A stretch of DNA of 64,000 bases from Arthonia radiata (lineage: Eukaryota > Ascomycota > Arthoniomycetes > Arthoniales > Arthoniaceae). The number at the start of each line of letters is the position of its first letter. The stretch's first letter is position 1. Location of the stretch: positions 372,001 to 436,000 of the forward strand of contig PSQN01000014.1 of assembly GCA_002989075.1 (NCBI GenBank). The letters run 5' to 3'. Positions 55,300 through 64,000 of the stretch are shown piece after piece. A program made the translations under genes and the position numbers. The notes under the pieces were generated by a model that had not been told where the DNA came from, made no database searches, and saw nothing but the letters and a program-made list of their open reading frames with translations.

Positions 55300-57652
55300 C
55301 TATCGTATCCCCAGTCTCTTCTCGACTTCTGCGCGGAGTTTAAAGCGCTGGATCTTCCCGCTGGGAGTCTTCGGGAGGGAGGCCACGAAGAAGACGTAAG
55401 CGGGGATGAGGTGGTTGGCTAGGCGTTGACGCACGAAGGTTCGTATGTCGTCTTCGTTTAACTTGTCGTCGGCACTTTTGTTGATATCCTCACTCCCTTC
55501 CCTACTCTCTTTCTCACCCTCTTTCGGCTCGCTTCGTTCGCGTCTCACAACAGCCACAGCAACACACTCCCCATACCTTTCATCACTAACCCCAAACGCA
55601 CTAACCTCCGCCACGCCCTCACACCCCAGCAAACAATCTTCGACGTCAAGCGGATGCACGTTCTCGCCCCCTCTGATGATAATGTCCTTGAGCCGTCCCG
55701 TGATCTTAACGTACCCCTGTGCGTCCATGACGCCTTCGTCGCCCGTGTGCATCCATACCCTTTCTTTTACATTGCTTTTCTCTGCGATTGGGGTGGTTTC
55801 TGTGGAGGATGCGGCGGCCTCGACAGACGTCTCGTCAGCCTCGACATACTTCTCCACCTTCCTCACCTCCCCCGTCTTCTCCTCATCGCCCCAATAACCT
55901 TTCATCACTAGATACCCACTCACGACTAATTCCCCGCGCTCGCCTATCTCCGCGACTCTTTCTTTGTACGGAGGCGACGGAGAGCGGACAACGATCTTGG
56001 CTGTCACATGTGGAAGGCATTTCCCCACGGAATCCGTGCGCTTTTCGAGAGAGTCGGACAGCGAGGTCATGACGGACACGGGGGAGGTTTCGGTCATGCC
56101 GTAGCAGATTGTTAGATCTTTCAGGTTGAGCTCGGCGTGTAGGCGGCGCATGAGGGTCGCGGGGATTTGTGAGCCTAGTTCTTCTGTCAGCGGCGGTGTC
56201 AGACATTGAGCCATCACGGCTCTTCTCGTCAAGGATGGCGCGAGGTCTTTGCGACGCTCCTGTTACACGAGCGTCGAAAGGGGTATGGCTATGACTGAAG
56301 CTTACCTGCGGCGATCCCAGTACGGAGCGTGCTCATTGCACCCTCGGGAAACAAATGCGGCGAGCTTTCTAGCAATGCGAGTTCGGACAGGAACATGGTG
56401 GGCACGCCGTAGAGGGCCGTGCATTTATATTCGTGGACAACATGCAAAGTAGCGAGCGGGTCGAAGGCCTCAGTGGGAAAGACAATGCAGCTGCCGTGCG
56501 TGGCGGTCGCCATGTACCCGAGGATGCAGCCGAAGCAGTGAAATAAGGGAGGGCAACAGCAGATGATGTCTTGTTCCGTGAGAGCCTGAGGGCTGTCAGC
56601 TTGAGTGCGATTGCCCAGGGATATGATCCTGAGGTGGAAGAAGGGATGTAAAGGGGGCACAGACCATACGGTCGCCGATTGCACGGCCGTTGTTGAGGAT
56701 TGAGCGGTGAGTGAGAGATGCGGCTTTGGGCATGGAGGTCGTGCCGGAGGTGAACTGGATATTGACGATGTCGTCTTTGTGGAAGGTTCGTGGCGTGAGG
56801 CTATGTTTGTTTGAGGTGTGTTCTTGTGCCGCGTCGGTGTAAGAAGTCAAGAATGGGAGCGAAGGGAAGGGTTTGCTGGCGTTGTCGACGAGGATGATGG
56901 ACTTGAGGGAGGGGACGGCTTCGGAGGAGACAGCGGGGGCGTTGAGATCTGGCACAAGGTGCCGTAGCGTGGGAAGGTTCGACGCAGGCGACTTGCGAGG
57001 CAGGTTGGTCTCGGCGGAGATGATGAGATGGGAAGCTGTGAGGTGGTTGAGCGCGGAGGCGATCTGGGGTGGGGTGAATGCGGGATTGAGCGGAACCTTG
57101 AAGGTGTGTCAGTATTGGTTATGTTGGAAATCAGGTATGAAAGCGTACGAGGATGGCGCCCAGTTTGAAGAGGGCGTAGGTGAGCTATTGTCTCCATGGT
57201 GAGTTCTCACGCATGCTGGTTGGCTGGGGCTCACATACGGTTGCGAACTCTACGTTGTTGCCCAGTGACACTGCGACCCTACTGCCCTTCTCGACACCAC
57301 GCTGCTCCAGACCGCGGGCGAGTGCATTGCTGTCGTCGTCGAGGGCTTCATATGTCAGGCGCTTCTGCTGGTGACGGGAGATGACAGCAGGTCGATCGCC
57401 ATGCTGTGAGACTATTGACGCAAAATGCTCAGGTACAGTCTGCTCTAGCAAGGGAGGCTTCTTACAGTCAGTATCCGAGGGCTGTCTGCTCTGATATTGC
57501 AGCTGGACGTACCTCTGATGGACCTGTATCGAAAGCTCTTGTGAGAAGGGTACGCTTGCATCGGAAGCTAAAGGCAGTGCCTGAGATCTTCGAAAAGGTC
57601 GAGGAAGGCCATGCGGGACGAAGACCTCCTCGCATGGTAATAGAGAAGACAT
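55300..57652 (-). CDS. Acyl-CoA synthetase (AMP-dependent, ANL superfamily)
   Basis: Five exons (57652-57239, 57184-57149, 57096-56665, 56585-56306, 56174-55300) close to 678 residues. Motifs: P-loop [28 protein letters not shown], hinge/adenylate [29 protein letters not shown] and the catalytic Lys in [14 protein letters not shown]. These fit medium- or long-chain fatty-acid CoA ligases, which make acyl-CoA via acyl-AMP. The location (mitochondrial, peroxisomal or cytosolic) is not clear; the C-terminus KRLGIR is not a PTS1. Two polar insertions are unusual: about 30 residues rich in E/T/S before WMHTGD and about 25 acidic residues after VVRRERSEP. The start at 57652 is the best in-frame ATG; another at 57715 is possible. 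Confidence 0.86.
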
Positions 57653-58085
57653 CGAACAGGAAGGGGTAAAAGATGTATGATTCGAAGCAGTGTGTTTACT
57701 TTCGTGAGCTCTCATCTGAAAAGCTGCGTCACTCACCCACCAGACAAGCCCCACCACGGCACACGATTGCGGGGTTCCTCCCGCCCCGGTGGCTTCAGAA
57801 ATCCCAATGGCCGGGAAAGCACATGTCAGCATCTGACGGACCTTGCAGCTTGAACGCAGAGAAGAATTCTGGAAGACCGGCATTCTCTAACTTCAAGTCA
57901 TTGTTCGTCGTATAAGAAATGCAGGTGTACAGGTCACGCCACGTCATGCCTCCATCATCCTCTAGACAAAATGTACCGTACAGCACACTGGCGGGTGTGG
58001 TAACAATAATGCAGTGTCTGTCGCTTGTTGATTAAGCGTACCGTCCCGGAACACCTTCGCAATGCTGATCATCCTCACGTTGCCT
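57653..58085. other. Intergenic stretch, nothing supported
   Basis: 5' flank of the acyl-CoA synthetase and 3' flank of the PKA gene. Short frames only. Confidence 0.5.
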
Positions 58086-60477
58086 TCAGAAGCCGTTGAA
58101 TTCGTGGTCGTATTTCTTGTGCATGTCAGGCGTGTACACTGTCCTCCGCTCCGGCTCAGCGTCGTAGTTCTCGAAATTGCGCGTGTCGTCCTAAATCATC
58201 ATCGATAAGCCGCAGTCCACGCCGCGCAAAACGAGCAAGTATACTTACCGTGCCCTTGAGTTGGGGAATGATGGGGCCCCTGGTTTCCCGCTTATACAGC
58301 CCATGCCAGTTAACGTCTTTAAACCAGGAATGGCTCTTGACGTCCGCGCCCTTGTTTGCTAGATTGCCAAGTCGGTTTGCTGGGTTGACGGTGCATAGTT
58401 TGCCAATGATATCCTTGGCATCTGCGGACATATCGGTAGGGTAGTTGATCTTCCCTTGCACGATCCTGCAAGATAGTCAGGCATGAATTGTCTGATCGAA
58501 TTCCTACCTATACTCACTGCTCATATAGTTTCATTGGATTGTTATCCCAGAATGGCGGCTGACCAACGAGGAACTCATGAATGAGAATGCCGAATGCCCA
58601 CCAATCGACCGCGTTACCGTGGCCTGGGGGTTTTGTAAGGTTGTTGAACTTGTTCCCGGATTTTGAAGGACACTCACCAGAGTTCCTGATAGTTTCTGGC
58701 GCGAGGTATTCCTGCCAAAACCAGTCATTTCAACGACGCTTCTTCTTGACCGGAAACAACTTACGGGCGTGCCACAAAGGGTCCATGTCTGCTCTATGCC
58801 ATCAGTCAGCTCCATACCAGTTGACGGTGGTGACATGTTTGGACGTACTGCCAGTGTTCAGGCGTTTTGCGAAACCAAAGTCGACCAGTTTGAGATGCCC
58901 ATCAGCGTCGATCAATATGTTTTCGGGCTTTAAGTCTCTGTATGCGACATTCTTCTTCTCATGCAAGAACTCGAGAATCAGACAGACTTCTGCCGCATAG
59001 AATTGGGCTGTAGATTCTTCAAACGTCTTCATTTTACGGAGATATGTGAAGATCTCGCCGCCAGGACAGTAATCAAGCTGCGCACAACGAAAGTCAGCCA
59101 CTGGACGTGCGGACATACTTGGATACGCGACGACCCTACAATCATGTAAACGCAATCGTGATCACTGAAGCTGGCAACCATGGTCGTAATGAATGGATGC
59201 CCGGCTACCGCAGCAAGCACATCGCGTTCACTTTTGACCTGTGGAGAGGACAATCAGATTGAGTTTCACAGCCAAAAAGTGGTCCCACCTACGTGTTCTA
59301 CTTGCTTGAGCTTGATGACTGCCAAAAGACGCTTGTTAGCGGTGCTAAAGTGACTGCCTTAATCGCACGTGCATTGACATACCATCCACCTTCCGTAGCT
59401 TCTTGAGTGCAAAAACTTTGTTCTCGTCACCGCTTTGGGGCGAATCCAGCTTGACCAGGTCGACTCTGGCGAAGGTGCCTGTGTAGCTCGTCAGGGATGT
59501 TGTCGTTTCTCATGAGACGCAGAACGTCTGGTCATACCTGTACCGATGGTTTTGATCATCTTGAAATCCGATCTTCTGAGGTATCTCGACTGATGCCCCA
59601 CTTGCTTTTCGCTAGGATCCTTCATCACCATTGTAGGGCTGAGTGGGTCCTTGGAATTTCTTTCCTCAAAAACGCAGATCAGGTGCTTCTCCTCCTCTTT
59701 CTTCTTTTGAAAATCTGGATCTTTATCGGTTGGGGTCATTTTGGGTGCCTTCTCGCCACTCTTACCCGATCGCGGCAAATGCGGATGGTGCTCTCTGAAA
59801 AACGATCGAGCGGAGGCTCTGGTGCTACTAGCCATGGTGGGCGTGCTGACCTTGGATTTCAACAATCTTCGTGATGTCTTCGGTCGCAAAGGGGGCAAGT
59901 CTGATGATTGTTCGTTAGATTCGTGGGGAGTTTGTGCGGTCGTAATTTGAGGGGCTGCGAGGTTTCGAGGGGTTTCCAATGGCGACACTTCGGCCTCGGA
60001 TTTGAGCAAACTTCGTGAGATCTTGGGTCGAAGTGAGATGCGTGACGTTTTCGGTCGGAGAGGCTTCGGATTTGAGACCTCTTCGCCACAACTACAAGAT
60101 GTGTGAGCGGTCTTAGGTGTAAGCGAGAATTGTGAAGTCGGTGGCTGGACAGGAGCTGGGCCAGGGAGCTCTTCTAGCCGCGAAGAGGACGAATGGGTTG
60201 CAGAGCGCTTGGCGGAGAAACGACCGGCGTAACCCGAGAGCGTTGTCGTGAGGAGAGCGAAGAGGGCGGGTGTTGGGGACGGAGAAGTAGAAGTCGTTGA
60301 GCGATTCTTGGCCTTGAGCCCGCTACTGACATTATCACCAGGCGGAGAATGCTTGAAAGAGGGAGTTGAGGTCGAACAATGGCGCGAGGCGTAAGGCGGG
60401 TCGAGATCTTGGGGGGCAGTAGTCCGACCTCGCGGGAAGTGGGAGTGGTTGGAATTGGTGGGGGAGAGCTGTAGCAT
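58086..60477 (-). CDS. pkaC2: cAMP-dependent protein kinase catalytic subunit, class II (PkaC2/PkaB type), long N-terminus
   Basis: Ten exons (60477-59538, 59478-59383, 59318-59293, 59238-59140, 59077-58849, 58793-58765, 58711-58678, 58623-58518, 58465-58249, 58190-58086) close to 626 residues. The AGC kinase domain begins about 306: glycine loop IGTGTFARV, VAIK-like FALKKL, catalytic [11 protein letters not shown] in VDFGFAKR, activation loop [15 protein letters not shown] (the Thr phosphorylated by PDK1). The C-terminal tail ends DHEFNGF, a PKA-type FxxF end. Many small exons are typical of fungal class II PKA genes. The 305-residue N-terminus is disordered and contains three LRPKTSR-like repeats (about 140, 149 and 197). 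It is probably one of two PKA isoforms; the other is not in this window. Confidence 0.88.
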
Positions 60478-61440
60478 TCTGTTCTGTTCGCGGGCAGAAA
60501 CGACCGAAAGGGCTTCTTTTAGGGTTAGGGTGACACAATAATACCGCCGAAGATGACCCCTTTTCTGCCTCGTTGCTACGTATCTATGCGTCCCCCTCTT
60601 CACGGACTGCACGTGTTTCAACAAGCAAGTGCCCTGTGGTGGTGAGCAGTGATATTAAGACATTGCAAGAATCATTAAAAGAAATCTGGAAGACGTTGGT
60701 TCATATATATATCGGCGAGGGCATCATCCCCACAGCCAAACGCCAGCCAAGCGCAAGATCTGCATTGCGTTGAAGACGTTATTATTTCACCCAAATGGAA
60801 GCCCGCACGCTCTCATCCGTTGCAGTCACTCTTCCCCTGGACGCGGACTTGCATACCTCCCAAGACTATTTCATGCTTGCAAGTTGCGGGCATGCTCGTT
60901 TGCCATAGGCCTCCGTCTGTGCGATAACATGGTCCGCCGTTGCGCATGAGCTTGGCAGCGTCTCACGTTACCACCTCGGAGCGCATTCCACGTTGTCCGG
61001 CTTTCTTGGTCGTCGTACAAACAAGCAGTGGTGTGTGCTTTTAGTTTCCTTGAGTCAGACGAGGCTACCTCTGCGAACCAAAACCCATACGATCTCCCTT
61101 GGCTGCTTGCCGGAACGTTGGCTCTAGCCTTGGTGATCATCTGGCCAAGCTAATAGTAACGCTTGGCTAAGACAGATAGCCATCATCACCTTGGCAGTAG
61201 ATGCAGGGTAATGCAATCGCTGGCGAGGTGCGCCCTGCAGTATCACCTTGCAACGGCAACACGCGACTCTTGGCAAGTAAACAAGGATGCCAGCGTTGGC
61301 ATGGCATGGCATGCATTTGTCAAACCGCAATCAGATGTCCCAATCTTGGAGCATATACCAGCGAGATCGAAGCTTGTGAGGGCTTCATTATCCGCGTTGG
61401 CAACTGCTAAAATGGCTGCAGCTGTTTTAAGAAATGTGTT
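60478..61440. other. Intergenic stretch, nothing supported
   Basis: 5' flank of the PKA gene and 3' flank of the 61441 gene. A GGCATGGCATGGCATGC microrepeat lies near 61299-61315. No coding support. Confidence 0.5.
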
Positions 61441-63075
61441 TCATAGGCCAGCATCGAACACCGTCTGCTCTTCATATCCAGCTGCCAACAGTTCTGCTCG
61501 TCCCCAGCCAAAGTCGAATTCGGCCGTTGGGAGCTTTTCTTTAGAGCGTTTCCGATCGACCGTTGAGGCGAGGCAAATGCTCAGGCGCTCCAGTAGCACC
61601 CACCGATTCCTCCGCAGCCGCTCGCTGATCACCCTCTGCACTTCGTCACTTTCAGAGCTCAGCCGGTATGCCTCATGCATTGGAGGTAGCCGAAATGGTT
61701 CCGCTTTCAGAGCTTCTCTGTTCGCGCTTCTTGCCTTGCGTGGGATGACTAGCTTCATGAGATCCTCGGTTTTGATGTTCAGTGGGATCCAATCCTGACT
61801 GACGTTGACATAGCGCACACGACGCCATGCGCAATTCCAGTCAGGACCTCTGCCGGCACTTTCCGTTGCGCTGGACATATTTTCCTGATCAAGCCGTGCA
61901 AGACGTGCGTTGCGTGAGGGTCCTGTGAGCGCACTTTCGAGATCCCGAGTCCGGGCTCGTGTGATAGCAGCTGGTGGAGCTTGCTCATCCTCTTGTGGCA
62001 GCAGCGCATCGTACCACACTTGGCAGCCCGCAAATGACAGCCATTGTAGTGATGGTGTATTTCGGCTCAATAGGCGAAGAATAATTGCCCCTTCTTGCTC
62101 TTGCGATTGTCTAGCCCCAACGACCGGATTATCTAGCAGAGATCTGTACTGTAAAGATACAGGTTGCATCTCTGGAAGGCATGGCCTCGGCCAGAAGTCC
62201 AGACAGAGGTGGGTAAGTGAGCCAAGGTGGTATGAAAAATTAATGAGATCTTGCCATGAGACAGTCAATGTAGGATGAGCAAGGGAAAGGTGAGTAAGAC
62301 ATGGAAATTGCAAGGGTGTTGCCAAAGAAAGATCGTTGAGGTCCAGGTCATCCTCCCAAGATTCTAGGATCGATGCTCGTGCTTCTTCTTTCCGCTTCAT
62401 TGACCTCTCTTTCCAGAGCCTCTGCAGCTCAGGCAGAGTCAAACTACGGCCTATGGATCGTGTGAGATCCAGGCGTGTCACCTCTAGCGAGCCGGTGCTA
62501 TCCGCCAATCCTGACGCGGATGGGTCCAAGAAAAGCATTTCAAGGCCATCTCGTGAAACTGCTTGCCGACCATGTACTCCAATATAGCTCATCAGCTGCA
62601 GCTTCAACTCGATCGGCAACGTCGACAGGTAGGCGTGATCAAAGGCAAGATGCCACTCAAAGTGAGAAGCCATTGAACGAAGGCTGTAATCCAATAGACT
62701 CGCTTTCGCTGGCATGGTCACTCCTGGGAGTCGGTTCAAACGCGGACTCTGCTCAGGCAGGCTATTGTCACCATTTACTTCAGATGGTAACCCATCGTTA
62801 CCAACGATCCAACTGCGAGGTGGTGGTGGACCCGCGACTTTTCTCCTACCAGGAGGGACTGAAGTAGGAGCATGCCGGCTGGCATACATCCCTTGTGTCT
62901 CTACTGAAGTCGCGGCAAGACCTTGAGTTCTTCTGAGATGTTCTATGCGCTCATTAACGCTGGTCGACGCCTCTTGTCGGGTTTCTGGCGAGGCATTACT
63001 CCTCGCCACCAGTGATGGATGGACATAGTTCTTCGAGCCCGATATATTAAAATGAGGCTGCTGCTTCTTAGGCAT
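61441..63075 (-). CDS. Conserved fungal protein with leucine-rich region, function unknown
   Basis: A single exon of 544 residues from the ATG at 63075 (MPKKQQPHFNISGS); the frame extends upstream but without an ATG. An N-terminal segment VNERIEHLRRTQG and a Pro-rich stretch ending GPPPPRSWIVG match a family of fungal proteins starting MPKK that are of unknown role (some databases carry the name tafazzin by mis-annotation). The middle has a hydrophobic helix LPIELKLQLMSYIGV like an F-box or similar motif, then LTHLSLAHPTL and SLQWLSFAGCQVWY, which resemble leucine-rich strands. No transferase motif (HX4D) is visible, so I do not assign tafazzin. Divergent from the BI-1 gene. Confidence 0.75.
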   Translation of the reverse strand: MPKKQQPHFNISGSKNYVHPSLVARSNASPETRQEASTSVNERIEHLRRTQGLAATSVETQGMYASRHAPTSVPPGRRKVAGPPPPRSWIVGNDGLPSEVNGDNSLPEQSPRLNRLPGVTMPAKASLLDYSLRSMASHFEWHLAFDHAYLSTLPIELKLQLMSYIGVHGRQAVSRDGLEMLFLDPSASGLADSTGSLEVTRLDLTRSIGRSLTLPELQRLWKERSMKRKEEARASILESWEDDLDLNDLSLATPLQFPCLTHLSLAHPTLTVSWQDLINFSYHLGSLTHLCLDFWPRPCLPEMQPVSLQYRSLLDNPVVGARQSQEQEGAIILRLLSRNTPSLQWLSFAGCQVWYDALLPQEDEQAPPAAITRARTRDLESALTGPSRNARLARLDQENMSSATESAGRGPDWNCAWRRVRYVNVSQDWIPLNIKTEDLMKLVIPRKARSANREALKAEPFRLPPMHEAYRLSSESDEVQRVISERLRRNRWVLLERLSICLASTVDRKRSKEKLPTAEFDFGWGRAELLAAGYEEQTVFDAGL

Positions 63076-63407
63076 TACTAGCCCTCGCGCAAGCTGTCGC
63101 GGTTCGTACACTCAACGACAATACTCTTGAAGCTATATGAGCGATAAGACTGCTGTAACAATGATTCACGCCGTGATGCCGTACTCCGAAAGGATGGCGC
63201 TATCCACATCTAGAGCGCCAAGGCGCACGTGAAGGGAGTGGCTCGTGCTTTGTCCATCTGCCTTCCGTCATCACCCACTTCATCTTCTAGCATCTTCGCC
63301 ATCCACCTCTACACCTTCTCACCAAGCAAACCTGGTCATTCATCTTGACCTCCTCTCGCCATCCTCATCAGCCGTTTCCTTTGCCATCAGCACCAACAGC
63401 CACAACA
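63076..63407. promoter_or_regulatory. Divergent promoter region of the 61441 gene and the BI-1 gene
   Basis: These 332 bases lie between two head-to-head start codons. The right half (63245-63407) is CA/CT-rich and reads as the BI-1 leader. No named site. Confidence 0.4.
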
Positions 63408-64000
63408 ATGGCGTCCAACCCCAAATACGCCCCGGCGCCTCAGCGCGACTCCCTCGACTCGCCCTCCCAAAGCCAAAGCTACAGCCAACCGCCTCCCTCA
63501 TATCAAGCCGAAAATGCACCCTTCACCGACGTTCCCCGCGACTCCACCGACAACGTCCCTGATGACTTCAAATTCGGCACCTCCGTCGCTGAAGCCACAC
63601 TCGACATCCGCATGGCCTTCATCCGCAAGGTCTACTCAATCCTGACGGTACAGATCCTCTTCACTGCCGCGCTATCCGGTCTCTCCTTCGCCTCCGAGGG
63701 CTACAAGCACTGGATACAGGAGCACCAATGGATGATGTGGGTGTCATTGTTCGGCGCGCTCGGGATGATGCTGTTGACCTTCTGGAAACGCAAGAGCTAT
63801 CCCACCAACCTGCTCTTCTTGAGCGGATTCACGGCACTGGAGGCGTACAGTATTAGCGTCATTACCAGCTACTACCAAAGCAAGATTGTGTTGGAGGCGC
63901 TGGTTTTTACGCTGGCGATCTTCGTGGCGCTGACGCTGTTTGCGTGCCAGACAAAGTATGATTTCACGAATTGGATGCCGTATCTGTTTGGTGGGCTCTG
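63408..64000 (+). CDS. bxi1: BAX inhibitor-1 / LFG family membrane protein, cut by window end
   Basis: The open frame starts at the ATG at 63408 and runs 197 codons to the window end. A Pro/Gln/Ser-rich cytosolic head precedes the BI-1 domain, which begins VAEATLDIRMAFIRKVYSILTVQ, a strong family signature. Helices LFTAALSGLSF, WMMWVSLFGALGMMLLTF and YPTNLLFLSGFTALEAYSISVI are as in fungal Bxi1/Ybh3-type proteins, which sit in ER or vacuole membranes and affect calcium leak and cell-death responses. The C-terminal helices with the conserved Asp lie beyond the window. The first part uses C-ending codons, the last 200 bases G-ending ones. Confidence 0.93.
   Translation, partial: MASNPKYAPAPQRDSLDSPSQSQSYSQPPPSYQAENAPFTDVPRDSTDNVPDDFKFGTSVAEATLDIRMAFIRKVYSILTVQILFTAALSGLSFASEGYKHWIQEHQWMMWVSLFGALGMMLLTFWKRKSYPTNLLFLSGFTALEAYSISVITSYYQSKIVLEALVFTLAIFVALTLFACQTKYDFTNWMPYLFGGL

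Noticed and set aside
61441-63075. Tafazzin identity for the 544-residue orphan
   Set aside because: The acyltransferase motif HX4D is not visible; similarity is only to fungal proteins that carry that name by transfer.

Overview
The window is nuclear DNA of a filamentous ascomycete (Pezizomycotina). The evidence is short spliceosomal introns (mostly 45-130 bases, GTRNGT donors, C/TAG acceptors) and best-matching families that are filamentous-fungal: an RfeG-type factor, an AspA/Cdc11 septin, a Sho1 osmosensor, SudA/SMC3, an RO-10-type dynactin subunit, a class II PKA and a DUF7580/NLR pair. Dothideomycetes is my best guess for the class, but this is inference. No transposase, reverse transcriptase, CRISPR array or rRNA was seen. 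I rebuilt exon junctions by hand and checked that the reading frame closes across each one.

Layout. Positions 1-2198 hold nothing I can support. From 2199 to 10459 lies an accessory block: a DUF7580 (HeLo-like/pseudokinase) gene on the minus strand, head-to-head with a 1,899-residue NLR on the plus strand. The NLR carries C2H2 fingers, a P-loop-less NACHT-like module, a purine/uridine phosphorylase fold, an intact NACHT and ankyrin repeats. This pair is the most interesting object in the window. After it come a SIMPL-domain protein, a secreted PLC-like phosphodiesterase, a tyrosine phosphatase, Sho1 and dynactin p24. An AT-rich, palindrome-rich island (about 19196-19600) looks like a degenerate MITE. 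The AVT-type amino-acid transporter follows it.

The rest is mostly housekeeping: mitoribosomal bS16m, the Ist3/RBMX2 splicing factor, a PROPPIN, septin Cdc11, RfeG, then a gene-poor 3.5 kb, then RIO1, cohesin SMC3, a GT32 mannosyltransferase, a Rom2-type RhoGEF, V-ATPase subunit c, DEAD-box Dbp9, clathrin light chain, an Rtt103-type CID protein, a Cys-rich orphan, an acyl-CoA synthetase, a class II PKA catalytic subunit, a conserved orphan and a BAX-inhibitor-1 family protein cut by the window end. Many are arranged as divergent pairs with 220-450 bases between start codons (bS16m/Ist3, RIO1/SMC3, Rom2/Vma3, clathrin light chain/Rtt103, orphan/BI-1), so shared promoters are likely.

Two broader signals stand out. 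Many genes switch from C-ending codons in their 5' part to G-ending codons in their 3' part, whichever strand they lie on. At 50601-50840 (minus) the two halves of a tRNA, with pairing acceptor strands, are separated by an unusually long insert.
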